From: Sphingobacteriales bacterium
GTDB taxonomy: Bacteria; Bacteroidota; Bacteroidia; Chitinophagales; UBA2359
Length of the DNA stretch: 64,000 nucleotides
Reading direction: 5' to 3'
Assembly (NCBI GenBank): GCA_016711285.1
Contig: JADJTG010000012.1
Span: 1-64,000 of the forward strand
Positions 18,902 through 27,835 of this stretch are shown here, piece by piece. A program made the position numbers and the translations under genes. The notes beneath the pieces were generated by a model. The model worked only from the letters and a program-made list of their open reading frames with translations, had not been told where the DNA came from and did not search any database. Within the stretch, counting starts at the first letter, position 1; every line of letters starts with the position of its first letter.

Positions 18902-20572
18902 ATGACAATCCGACCCAAAAAATATACGCTCGCTGCCCTTGGCACTGCATTTTTGGCAATGATAGGCATTGCCGCCGGCGAAAGCACTTATTTCAAAATC
19001 AGTAAAAACATGAACCTCTTTGCTAATGTGTATGAAGAGGTAAATCGTTCTTATGTAGATGAGGTGCAGCCCGCCGAACTGATGGCAAGTGCTTTGAAAG
19101 GTATGCTCAAAAACCTCGATCCCTACACCAACTACATCAGCGAAGCGCAAATAGAAAGTGCCCGCCTCGAAATGGCAGGCGGCGTGGGTGATGTGGGTAT
19201 GACACTCGTAAAAAAAGGTGAGCGCGTTTTTGTGGAGCAGGTATTAGCCGATGCCGCCGCCGCCAAAGCGGGTATCCGCGCCGGTGATGAAATATTGAGC
19301 ATCGAAGGAAAAGCATTGCAAGGAAAAACGCTTCAGGAACTCAATCTGGCACTCATCGGGCAGCCCAATACAGTGCTGAAACTTGAAATACAGCCTCTGT
19401 CGGGGAATAAAACCCAAAACTACGAACTCCTGCGTAAAGAATTAGAACCCAAAAGCGTAGTATTTTCCAAAATGGTAAACGACAGCGTGGGCTATATCCG
19501 CCTGACGAGTTTTACGCAAAAGTGCGGCAGCGAAGTGGCGGCGGCTTTGCAAAAATTTAAAGATGACGAAAAAAATTTCAAATACCTCATCTTTGATTTG
19601 CGCGACAATGGCGGCGGCTTGCTCGCAGAGGCTATACTCACAGGCAATATATTTTTGCCCAAAGGTTCCATGGTCGTGAGCACCAAAGGAAAAATAGAAG
19701 AGTGGGACAAACAATATGCAGCACCTAACAATCCCATTGACGGCGATGTTCCGGTGGCGGTACTCATCAACGGAAAGTCGGCTTCAGCTTCGGAGATTGT
19801 GTCGGGTGCTATACAGGATTTTGACAGGGGCGTGCTCATCGGGCAGCGCAGCTACGGCAAAGGATTGGTGCAGCAAACCAGAGATATCGGTGATACCGGC
19901 TACAAAGCAAAACTCAAAGTAACCGTTGCCAAATATTATTTGCCGAGTGGTCGCTGTATTCAGGCGGTGGATTATTCGGGCAGATACAGCGATGCCGGAG
20001 CAAAGTCTATTCCTGACTCGCTATGCAATGTGTTTTATACCACCAACAAACGCAAAGTATTAGACAATAGCGGTGTATTGCCGGATATTATTTTAGAAAA
20101 ACCCCACCAAAGCGAAGTGTTGGTTTTTTTGGAAAAAGAAATGCTTCTGTTTGAATTTGCCAATCAATATACTTTGCAGCACGACAGCATTGCGCCCGTT
20201 CATCAGTTTAAAGTAACTGATAAAGATTTTAATGACTTTTTGTCATTTGTAAAAAACAAAAAATTGGGTTTTCAAAGCAGCAGCGACAGCCTCATTACAC
20301 GCCTGTATGCCAGTACCGAAACCGAACATTATGACGCTACCGTGCAAAATGATTTGAAAAAATTGGAAGAAAAACTGTATCAACTGCGTTTGCAGGAAAT
20401 GAGCGACAGCAAAGCCGATATTCAGCAGTGGCTACAACACGAACTCATCAGACGTTATTATTTTCAGCAAGGTTATATAGAAGCTACTTTGAAAGACGAC
20501 CCCTACGTTCAGGAGGCACTGACGCTTTTTGGCGATATGCCGCGCTATCGCACTATTTTACAAGAAAAATAA
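18902..20572 (+). CDS. S41 family C-terminal processing protease
   Basis: 556 residues, a Ctp/Prc-type serine protease acting in the periplasm or at the inner membrane. An N-terminal signal/anchor helix (about 8-28) is followed by a helical cap, a PDZ domain (about 100-175, with VFVEQVLADAAAAKAGIRAGDE) and the S41 core. The catalytic Ser is in the SASASE motif (about residue 296) and the catalytic Lys lies 25 residues later in SYGKGLVQ. A C-terminal helical extension of about 150 residues is typical of Bacteroidota members. It is followed by queD after 18 bases, so the two are probably co-transcribed, although their functions are unrelated. Confidence 0.92.
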   Translation: MTIRPKKYTLAALGTAFLAMIGIAAGESTYFKISKNMNLFANVYEEVNRSYVDEVQPAELMASALKGMLKNLDPYTNYISEAQIESARLEMAGGVGDVGMTLVKKGERVFVEQVLADAAAAKAGIRAGDEILSIEGKALQGKTLQELNLALIGQPNTVLKLEIQPLSGNKTQNYELLRKELEPKSVVFSKMVNDSVGYIRLTSFTQKCGSEVAAALQKFKDDEKNFKYLIFDLRDNGGGLLAEAILTGNIFLPKGSMVVSTKGKIEEWDKQYAAPNNPIDGDVPVAVLINGKSASASEIVSGAIQDFDRGVLIGQRSYGKGLVQQTRDIGDTGYKAKLKVTVAKYYLPSGRCIQAVDYSGRYSDAGAKSIPDSLCNVFYTTNKRKVLDNSGVLPDIILEKPHQSEVLVFLEKEMLLFEFANQYTLQHDSIAPVHQFKVTDKDFNDFLSFVKNKKLGFQSSSDSLITRLYASTETEHYDATVQNDLKKLEEKLYQLRLQEMSDSKADIQQWLQHELIRRYYFQQGYIEATLKDDPYVQEALTLFGDMPRYRTILQEK

Positions 20573-20590
20573 AGATTTTTTTAAAAAAAA

Positions 20591-21004
20591 GTGGCAAAAA
20601 TTTCGGTATTTCGTGTAGAGCATTTCAACGCTGCCCATCGGTTGCACAATCCGCAATGGAGCGATGAGGAAAATAAACAGGTGTTTGGTTTGTGTAATAA
20701 TCCGAATTATCACGGACACAACTACGAGTTGGAAGTAAAGCTCACCGGAGATATTGACCCCAAAACCGGTTTTTTGTGGGATTTAAAAGCCCTTAAAACC
20801 CTGATTCGCGAGAAAGTAATTGTTCATTTTGACCATAAAAACCTCAATTTGGAAGTAGAGCCTTTTCAATACCTCAACCCCACCGCTGAAAATATCGCTG
20901 TAGTCATCTGGAACTTATTGCGCGCTCATTTGCCCGCCCGCTTGGAGCTTGCGGTGCGCCTCTACGAAACACCCCGAAATTATGTAGAATATTGCGGGGG
21001 ATAA
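20591..21004 (+). CDS. queD: 6-carboxy-5,6,7,8-tetrahydropterin synthase (QueD/PTPS family)
   Basis: 137 residues. QueD converts 7,8-dihydroneopterin triphosphate to 6-carboxytetrahydropterin in queuosine/7-deazapurine synthesis. Zn ligands are His in FNAAHRLHN and the two His in YHGHNYELEV; the catalytic Cys is in GLCNNPNYHG. The HFDHKNLN motif and the substrate-binding Glu in RLYETPRNYVEY are also present. The start is GTG (20591), since no ATG lies nearby and the N-terminal strand starts immediately. Other queuosine genes are not in the window, and a tetrahydropterin synthase role is possible. Confidence 0.9.
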   Translation: MAKISVFRVEHFNAAHRLHNPQWSDEENKQVFGLCNNPNYHGHNYELEVKLTGDIDPKTGFLWDLKALKTLIREKVIVHFDHKNLNLEVEPFQYLNPTAENIAVVIWNLLRAHLPARLELAVRLYETPRNYVEYCGG

Positions 21005-21440
21005 AAGAGATGTTTTTTTATAAATAGAGTTCTTTCAAAAGTCATTTATACTAAAAGCTGCTAAAATATGCGTATGTTTTTATTTAAAAGAACTTTAAAA
21101 TGTATGTTCGTTTCTCATAATGAATATGCATAGATTAATTTATTTTAGTATAATAATGCAGAGTTCGGCTTTTTTATTACTTTGTACAAACGAAAAAGAA
21201 TTTAGGTTTTTCGGATAAAGGGTTATTTGTGTTGTATGATAAATGACCTGTTGGATATTTGGGCAAAAAACTGACATCAACGGAACAAGCGTACCAAAGT
21301 AAGGGACAATATTTTTATGTTTTACATTGCCCGCTATTTTCAAAGCTATCTGTAATATTTAAACATACGCTTATCTTTGCCGTTGATAAAAAATGGCATT
21401 TTTGCTTTGCCCTTTTATTCTTTTTATTTATCATCTTCTC
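21005..21440 (+). promoter_or_regulatory. 436-base intergenic region with -7 box for uvrD/pcrA
   Basis: AT-rich. TATCTTTG at 21372-21379 is a perfect -7 box 61 bases before the helicase ATG. An imperfect inverted repeat (GTTCTTTcAAA near 21030, matching sequence near 21095) follows queD. A 67-codon minus-strand open frame (21140-21343) has no recognisable features and is not called. Confidence 0.45.
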
Positions 21441-23765
21441 ATGTCAAGTTATTTACAAGAACTCAACGAAGCCCAGCGTGCTGCCGTATTGCACCGCGAA
21501 GGTCCGGCGATTATTATAGCAGGTCCCGGTTCGGGAAAAACGCGCGTACTCACTTACCGCATTGCTCACCTGCTCCAACACGGCGTAGAAGCCTATCATA
21601 TTCTGGCACTTACTTTTACCAACAAAGCCGCCCGCGAAATGAAAGAGCGCATCGAGCGGATAGCAGGCAACGAAGCCCGCAGTTTGTGGATGGGGACTTT
21701 TCACTCGGTATTTGCCAAAATTTTGCGCGTAGAGCACGCCCGACTCGGCTATCCCGCCAACTTCACCATTTACGACACACAAGACAGCAAAAGCCTCATC
21801 ACCGCCATCGTGAAGGAGCAGGGTCTCAACCCCGAACTCTATAAACCCAACTATGTATATAATCGCATCTCTTCCGCCAAAAACAGCCTCATCACCCCTG
21901 CCGATTATGCCGCCAATGCTGAGATGCTCGCCGAAGACCAAGCCGCCGGACGCTCCAAAATGTTGGAACTCTACCACCTCTATACCGACCGTTGCTTTAA
22001 AGCCGGAGCGATGGATTTTGATGATTTGCTCGTAAAAATGTACGAACTTTTGCAACGGTTTCCTGACGAACTTTATAAATACCAAACCAAATTTCAGTTT
22101 GTGATGGTGGACGAGTTTCAGGATACCAACCAATTGCAATACGAAATTGTGCGCCGCCTTGCCGCCCGCCACGGCAATATTTGTGTAGTGGGCGATGATG
22201 CGCAAAGCATTTACGCTTTTCGTGGTGCTACGATTGCCAATATCCTCAATTTTGAAAAAGAATTTCCCGACCGTGCTGTATTCAAATTAGAACAAAATTA
22301 CCGCTCTACGCGCCATATTGTGCAAGCCGCCAACGACATCATCGCACGCAACAAAAACCAACTGCAAAAAACGATATGGACGGATAACGAAGAGGGCGTA
22401 AAAATAAAAATTACCCGCAATACCTCCGACAACGAAGAAGCCCGCATCGTTGCCGACACCATTTTGGAAGAAACCCTGCGCAACCATTATAGCCACCGCG
22501 ATTTTGCTATTTTGTATCGCACCAATGCCCAGTCGCGGGCTTTTGAAGAAGCCCTGCGCCGCGCCAATATTCCCTATATTGTGTATGGCGGTTTGTCGTT
22601 TTATCAGCGCAAAGAAATTAAAGATATAATGGCATATTTAAAGCTCACCGTCAATCATTTTGACGAAGAAGCCCTGCGCCGTGTCGTCAATTACCCCACA
22701 CGCGGCATCGGCGACACCTCGCTCAATCGCTTGTCGGTATGGGCACACGAACAAAACCAAAGGCTGTGGGAGGCAATGGAGCAAGTGCAAAACAGCGACT
22801 TACCCGCTCGCGCCAAAAATGCCGTTTATGATTTTGTGATGATGATTAAAAGTTTTGCGGCGATGTTAGACAAAAAAAATGCCTACGAAGTGGCAGCGTA
22901 TATTGCCAAAACTACCCAGTTGCAAAGCACATTGTATGATGATAAAACGGTAGAAGGCGTGAGCCGTTACGAAAACTTACAGGAGTTGCTCAACTCTATT
23001 AAAGAATTTTCGGAAGGAGATACCGAAGACAGCATTTTAGATAGCACCACCGATAAATCTTTGGGCAGTTATTTACAACAGGTGATGCTCCTCACCGACC
23101 AAGACGATACCAAAGAAAACCGCGAAAGTGTGAAGCTGATGACCATTCATGCCGCAAAAGGTTTGGAATTTGCGATGGTATTTTTGGGCGGTATGGAAGA
23201 AGAATTATTTCCTTCGCGTATGGCAATGGCTACGCGCGAGGAATTGGAAGAAGAACGCCGTCTTTTTTATGTCGCCGTCACACGCGCCGAAAAGAAACTC
23301 ATGCTCTCTTATGCCACTTCGCGCTATCGTTTCGGTACGCTCAACTATTGCGAGCCGAGCCGTTTTTTGCAGGAAATTTCCGCCAATATCGTAGAAACCA
23401 AAGGGGGGGCTTTGCTCAAAAACCCTGCTTCGTTTAGCGGCGGTACAAAACCGAGTTTTTTGAGCGAAAAAGGCAGCTACGGCGATGCACGCAATATCAG
23501 CCAAACACCGCCGCCGCCGAAAATCATAAAATCCAGCAACACCCCTGCCGCCGCCGGCAGTGATTTTGTGCCGCCCGCCGATTTCAGAGAAGACGACACC
23601 ACCCAACTTAAAGCCGGCAACCGTGTGCTGCACCAACGCTTCGGTATCGGAGTAGTACGACAAGTAGAAGGCGCGGCTGGCAATCGCTTGGCAGTGATAG
23701 ATTTTGAAGGCAGCGGCGAAAAACGCATTATGCTGCGCTTTGCCAAACTGATGATAATCAGCTGA
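21441..23765 (+). CDS. ATP-dependent 3'-5' DNA helicase, UvrD/PcrA (superfamily 1A)
   Basis: 774 residues. UvrD/PcrA helicases unwind DNA in excision and mismatch repair and clear recombination or replication intermediates. Motifs: Walker A GPGSGKT (28-34), TFTNKAAREM, Walker B VDEFQDTN (about 223), GDDAQSIYAFRGA, LEQNYRST, the LMTIHAAKGLEF motif and VAVTRAEKKL. The C-terminal region ends in a Tudor-like segment (VLHQRFGIGVV...FEGSGEKRIMLRFAKL) that in PcrA contacts RNA polymerase. The ATG at 21441 is chosen over 21393, which would add a hydrophobic extension absent from the family. It has its own promoter. Confidence 0.94.
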   Translation: MSSYLQELNEAQRAAVLHREGPAIIIAGPGSGKTRVLTYRIAHLLQHGVEAYHILALTFTNKAAREMKERIERIAGNEARSLWMGTFHSVFAKILRVEHARLGYPANFTIYDTQDSKSLITAIVKEQGLNPELYKPNYVYNRISSAKNSLITPADYAANAEMLAEDQAAGRSKMLELYHLYTDRCFKAGAMDFDDLLVKMYELLQRFPDELYKYQTKFQFVMVDEFQDTNQLQYEIVRRLAARHGNICVVGDDAQSIYAFRGATIANILNFEKEFPDRAVFKLEQNYRSTRHIVQAANDIIARNKNQLQKTIWTDNEEGVKIKITRNTSDNEEARIVADTILEETLRNHYSHRDFAILYRTNAQSRAFEEALRRANIPYIVYGGLSFYQRKEIKDIMAYLKLTVNHFDEEALRRVVNYPTRGIGDTSLNRLSVWAHEQNQRLWEAMEQVQNSDLPARAKNAVYDFVMMIKSFAAMLDKKNAYEVAAYIAKTTQLQSTLYDDKTVEGVSRYENLQELLNSIKEFSEGDTEDSILDSTTDKSLGSYLQQVMLLTDQDDTKENRESVKLMTIHAAKGLEFAMVFLGGMEEELFPSRMAMATREELEEERRLFYVAVTRAEKKLMLSYATSRYRFGTLNYCEPSRFLQEISANIVETKGGALLKNPASFSGGTKPSFLSEKGSYGDARNISQTPPPPKIIKSSNTPAAAGSDFVPPADFREDDTTQLKAGNRVLHQRFGIGVVRQVEGAAGNRLAVIDFEGSGEKRIMLRFAKLMIIS

Positions 23766-23876
23766 TTTTTATTGGGGTCTGTAAAATAAACTGTGTCAAT
23801 TTTTTATAACTTTCTGATTATCAATATCAAAATTTGGCTTTAGCACAGTTTAATTTATACTCTCGTTTTATTACTT

Positions 23877-23969
23877 ATTCCCTTTTGGTTGATAAAATCG
23901 CACAATTTATTAGTTATAAAATATTGATTTTTAATTATTTGCAATACAAAATATCATCATAAAAGGAAT
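23877..23969. mobile_element. MITE-like element, copy 2
   Basis: 93-base relative of 16156-16258 with terminal repeats TTATTCCCTTTT and AAAAGGAATAA. It sits in the 23766-24065 gap after the helicase. The same gap holds a separate 9-bp inverted pair, TAAACTGTG (23787-23795) and CACAGTTTA (23844-23852). Confidence 0.6.
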
Positions 23970-24065
23970 AAAATAAATTTTATACGGGCAACAATTTTTT
24001 GTGTACCTATTTTGTTTGTAGTGACGTTATTATCTTTTTTCAACTCACTAAAATATCTTTAAATT

Positions 24066-24561
24066 ATGCCTTTTAACAATTTTGAAAGCCGCCATTTTCC
24101 GCCGCCGAAAAAATCACCATCAACAACGCCATAGCAGATTTGGAAACCGCCCTTGCCGACAAACTCGCAAACCTCAATGCCGAGAGCGCGGCAGATTGGG
24201 GAGTATCAACAATCAAAACAAATTGATTGTAAACAAAGTACGCGACTATCGCCTGTCGCAACCTACACTATCCAGCCCCGATATAGATTGGACAGAGTTT
24301 TTGAACGATTTTGATTCGCGCACTTTTATTCAAAACCTGATGATGCGCCTCGACGGTTTGTTGCAAAGTTTGGAAAATGCAAAAATTTTGTACGATTGGG
24401 ACAATTATCAGGCAGCCCTCATCGACTACGATCATGCCAAGTACAAAGCGGGTACGCAGGCATTGGGTTACGAAACCAACTTAGAAAAGAATAAGCAGTC
24501 TTTTAGTCGCACCGATATCAGTGGCGGCAACGAAATGACCCCACTTACACCCGAAGATTAA
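24066..24561 (+). pseudogene. hypothetical soluble protein, two frameshifts
   Basis: From an ATG at 24066 a protein of about 165 residues can be recovered by adding one T in the T-run at 24095-24098 and one G at 24183-24187 (GAGAG for GAGGAG). The repaired N-terminus contains an amphipathic helix (AEKITINNAIADLETALADK). The rest is helical (NQNKLIVNKVRDYRL, FIQNLMMRLDGLLQSLENAKI) with no signal peptide, suggesting a coiled or bundled helical protein. Without repair only the C-terminal part is open. The family is not recognised. A strong terminator follows. Confidence 0.6.
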
Positions 24562-24578
24562 AAAGTAGTGTATTCGAC

Positions 24579-24609
24579 AAAAAAGGAAAGCAAAATGCTT
24601 TCCTTTTTT
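24579..24609 (+). terminator. rho-independent terminator
   Basis: 14-bp perfect stem (24579-24592 with 24596-24609), 3-base loop and T-run, 18 bases after the upstream stop. Its symmetric A/T flanks make it bidirectional. Confidence 0.88.
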
Positions 24610-24782
24610 ATTTATACCCCCCTTTCCGCTTTTTTTGCCAACACGTTTTACATCTTCTGCATTACTTACTATATGTATTCATTGTATGAAAAAGATATAT
24701 TTTAATGTTTTTTTCGAATAAACTATAAGCATAGTTCATCTACTTTTAGTATTAGTCAAAAATATCTAACCAATCTTACAGG

Positions 24783-24821
24783 AGCGAGTGATCGCCGATT
24801 CGAATCCAGTCATTCCGACTT
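24783..24821 (+). pseudogene. decayed 3' half of a tRNA, probably tRNA-Pro
   Basis: The order GAGCGAG, TCGC, TTCGAATCCAGTCAT, CCGAC matches, from memory, the anticodon-stem to acceptor 3' half of Bacteroidota tRNA-Pro(UGG). The T-stem 5' arm is mutated and no 5' half exists upstream. A second, more diverged copy is near 29676-29716. The best reading is an old integration-site remnant. Confidence 0.45.
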
Positions 24822-24824
24822 CAT

Positions 24825-24866
24825 AAAAAAGGGTTTCAACAAAAATAATTGTTGAACCCTTTTTTA
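24825..24866 (-). terminator. terminator of the repeat T9SS gene
   Basis: Stem AAAAAAGGG-t-TTCAAC with GTTGAACCCTTTTTT (one bulge), A/T-tracts both sides, 38 bases past the minus-strand stop at 24904. Confidence 0.8.
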
Positions 24867-24903
24867 TATATCAATACAAGCGTTTAAAAAATGTGCTGTG
24901 AGT

Positions 24904-27648
24904 TTAGTTTTGTACAATAACCATCTTTTTTATGATAGCCGCTTGACCTTGTATCTGTATGTGAATAAAATAAAAACCACTTTCTATATTGGATAAATGA
25001 ATATTATTGATGGTTTCGGGTAACGTACCGACATATACTACTTGACCTGCACTATTCAGAACCCTCAGTTCGCCCACCGCACCCGAAGGGTTATTGATGA
25101 CAAATGTGCCCTTGTTGGGATTGGGATATACTTCAATATCCGCAATTTTTGCTTGTTGTTTTGTATAAGAAATATCGGACTGTTTTGCGGAAGTGCTTTC
25201 ATCTGTTTTTGCAACGGCAGGGGCGCAGTCGCTTATGTAGGCGTGAAAGTCACACCCCCCTTTCGCCCAAAAACCCGTTTGCAAAACAATGGACTCTCCT
25301 GCTATGAAAGTAACGGTACTATCGGCGAATACTTTGCCGTTAGAGCTTAAATTGACGGAGGCATAATACACATTTTCGGGTATAGGGTTGCCTGAAACAA
25401 AGGTGCTTTCTTCGTTGATATGATAGATGATTTTATAACCCGTACAAGCGGAACTCAACTTACTCACACGCACATAATATGTTTCGCCATTGTTTATACA
25501 ATCTTTGTAAATATACGCTGTACCGCTACCGTTTGTTGTAGCCTCCGGCAATACGCCTGACGCTACGGCAACGGCATTGCCACTCGAATTGTACAGTTTT
25601 ATAGTTCCTGCTACATCAAAATTACATTCTACCGCCAAAAAACCGGAAGCACCAGCGATGATTTTGTAATAATCATAAGTATCGGAACTGTAGAGTTGCC
25701 CCTGTTTTGCCAGTCCGGAACTCAACGTGGTTGCCGTAGAAGTGCCCCCATTGGGTTCTATGTCATTTGCATATACGTAGGAAATGTGTTCATAGGAAAT
25801 GTCGTAGCCACTGCAAGTGGAGGAATATTCACTAATACGCGCATAAAGTGTGTCGTTGGCGGCAAGGCAAGTTCTGAGCAAAGAAACCGTTCCGGAAGTG
25901 GCAGTATAAATACCGCTAAGAGAAGTTCCATTTTTGTTGTATAAATACAAATAACCTGCCTTATCAAAAGATGCCGTTACCACAATGGCACCACCATCTG
26001 CTATTATACGGTAATAATCGTAATTATCATCTGCGTAGTAGCCGTGACCGATCCTGCCCTCCACCGTGTCGTTCTCCGCCAAGGGCATTGCCGTGGTGAT
26101 GCTGTTGTTCGGCTCTGTGTCATTCACATAAGGTGGCAGCAACAAATCATAGCTCAAACTATAGCCGCTGCAAGTGGAACCATAATCATTAATTTGCAAC
26201 AGCAGGGTGTCGTTTTTCCCGATGCAATCATAGGACACCGAAATACTGCCGCCCACGGACGTAGAATTCGAAGATAAAGTAGTACCGCTCTTTGTCTTTA
26301 AATACAAATATCCTGCTGTCGCAAAATTCGCCGTGGCCGTCACCGTCCCTTCCTCTACTGCCACTATTTTGTAGTAATCGTAACTATCATTGGCGTAGTA
26401 GCCGTGGCCGATCCTGCCCTGCACCGTGTCGTTCTCCGCCAAGGAAATTGCCGTGGCGATGCTGTTGTTCGGCTCTGTGTCATTCACATAAGGCGGCGGC
26501 AACAAATCATAGCTCAAACTATAGCCGCTGCAAGTGGAACCGGATTCAATAATTCGCAACAGCAGGGTATCGTTTTTGCCAATGCAATCGTAGGACACCG
26601 AAATACTGCCGCCCACGGACGTAGAATTCGAAGATAAAGTAGTACCGCTCTTTGTCTTTAAATACAAATATCCTGCTGTCGCAAAATTCGCCGTGGCCGT
26701 CACCTTCCCTTCCTCTACTGCCACTATTTTGTAGTAATCGTAACTATCATTGGCGTAGTAGCCGTGGCCGATCCTGCCCTGCACCGTGTCGTTCTCCGCC
26801 AAGGAAATTGCCGTGGACACGGTGTTGTTCGGCTCTGTGTCATTCACATAAGGCGGCGGCAACAAATCATAGCTCAAACTATAGCCGCTGCAAGTGGAAC
26901 CATAATCATTAATTTGTAACAGCAGGGTGTCGTTTTTTCCCACACAATCATAGGACACCGAAATACTGCCGCCCACGGACGTATATGCCGAAGATAAGGA
27001 AGATCCGCTCTTTGTCTTTAAATACAAATATCCTGCTGTCGCAAAATTCGCCGTGGCCGTCACCTTCCCTTCCTCTACTGCCACTATTTTGTAGTAATCG
27101 TAACTATCATTGGCGTAGTAGCCGTGGCCGATGTTTCCATTTGCTGTGGTATTTTCAGCCAAGAAAGTTGCCGTGGCGATGCTGTTGTTTGGCTCTACAT
27201 CATTGTAGGCTGGCACATCGCTATATGATACCGAAATATTGTAAGAGCCATATCCCCCAGTTCCAGCACTTGCATGCCAATTAAACACATCACCGGGCTG
27301 AACACAAGCAACAACAACGTCATTTGTGTTCGTACCAATACTGGAACTTGCACTGCCCAAAGAGCCGCCGCCGCTTGTTGAAACGGAAACGCTGGCACCG
27401 CCATAATAGGGATTGCCACAACAATTATAGGTCAGTGCCGTAGCCGTCAGGTGGAAGGTCATAGTGCCATACTGGCTGGCGGTAATGGTGCCCGATGCAC
27501 TGGGGTCGCCCGTGCAATAACACGGACCTACAAAAGGCGGGTTATTGCAAGTGTAATAATAACCACAGACTCCACCCGATTGGGCGAAAATGTTTTGGCA
27601 GCAAAATAGGGTAAAAAATATAAACAGATTTTTTATTAATGTTTTCAT
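24904..27648 (-). CDS. PPC-repeat secreted protein with T9SS type A sorting domain
   Basis: 914 residues. Signal peptide (about 1-22), a Cys-rich N-terminal domain (GYYYTCNN, CYCTGD), then about five units of 110-120 residues resembling bacterial pre-peptidase C-terminal (PPC) domains, each with NDTEPNNS and YDYYKI motifs and a conserved Cys pair. A 'coat-hanger' type stack follows (ITFxAGESIVLQTGFWAKGG-like, about 765-805), then a sorting domain (VYPNPNKGTF ... GFYFIHIQIQGQ). The units are almost identical at DNA level. The protein is exported by T9SS to the surface; PPC units often bind carbohydrate or assist protease secretion, but no enzyme domain is present, so an adhesive role is inference. 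Confidence 0.9.
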   Translation of the reverse strand: MKTLIKNLFIFFTLFCCQNIFAQSGGVCGYYYTCNNPPFVGPCYCTGDPSASGTITASQYGTMTFHLTATALTYNCCGNPYYGGASVSVSTSGGGSLGSASSSIGTNTNDVVVACVQPGDVFNWHASAGTGGYGSYNISVSYSDVPAYNDVEPNNSIATATFLAENTTANGNIGHGYYANDSYDYYKIVAVEEGKVTATANFATAGYLYLKTKSGSSLSSAYTSVGGSISVSYDCVGKNDTLLLQINDYGSTCSGYSLSYDLLPPPYVNDTEPNNTVSTAISLAENDTVQGRIGHGYYANDSYDYYKIVAVEEGKVTATANFATAGYLYLKTKSGTTLSSNSTSVGGSISVSYDCIGKNDTLLLRIIESGSTCSGYSLSYDLLPPPYVNDTEPNNSIATAISLAENDTVQGRIGHGYYANDSYDYYKIVAVEEGTVTATANFATAGYLYLKTKSGTTLSSNSTSVGGSISVSYDCIGKNDTLLLQINDYGSTCSGYSLSYDLLLPPYVNDTEPNNSITTAMPLAENDTVEGRIGHGYYADDNYDYYRIIADGGAIVVTASFDKAGYLYLYNKNGTSLSGIYTATSGTVSLLRTCLAANDTLYARISEYSSTCSGYDISYEHISYVYANDIEPNGGTSTATTLSSGLAKQGQLYSSDTYDYYKIIAGASGFLAVECNFDVAGTIKLYNSSGNAVAVASGVLPEATTNGSGTAYIYKDCINNGETYYVRVSKLSSACTGYKIIYHINEESTFVSGNPIPENVYYASVNLSSNGKVFADSTVTFIAGESIVLQTGFWAKGGCDFHAYISDCAPAVAKTDESTSAKQSDISYTKQQAKIADIEVYPNPNKGTFVINNPSGAVGELRVLNSAGQVVYVGTLPETINNIHLSNIESGFYFIHIQIQGQAAIIKKMVIVQN
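26041..27180 (-). repeat. tandem 360-bp coding repeats
   Basis: Equivalent points recur at 26041, 26401, 26761 and 27121, exactly 360 bases apart. The middle units differ at only a few percent of positions; the outer ones are more diverged. Each encodes one 120-residue PPC unit. Confidence 0.9.
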
Positions 27649-27835
27649 AATTTCTACAGTTTGAAATAAGAATTTTTAATAGAGCGAATTTAAACCAACA
27701 TAAAATATATTTTTAGGAAAAATTTTAAAAAATTTGAGTTTTAGAAGATAAAATTTAAACTATAATAAATTGATTATTAGTTTTTTATGAAAAAATATTT
27801 TTATCTTCAGACCTTGCTATTGTTAGTGTTTTCCT

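Noticed and set aside
21140..21343. 67-codon minus-strand frame in the queD-uvrD gap
   Set aside because: No recognisable domain or start context.
24783..24821. Called as a functional tRNA
   Set aside because: No matching 5' half within 80 bases upstream and a broken T-stem.
26041..27180. Regular repeats considered as a CRISPR array
   Set aside because: Units are 360 bases, coding and contiguous without spacers.
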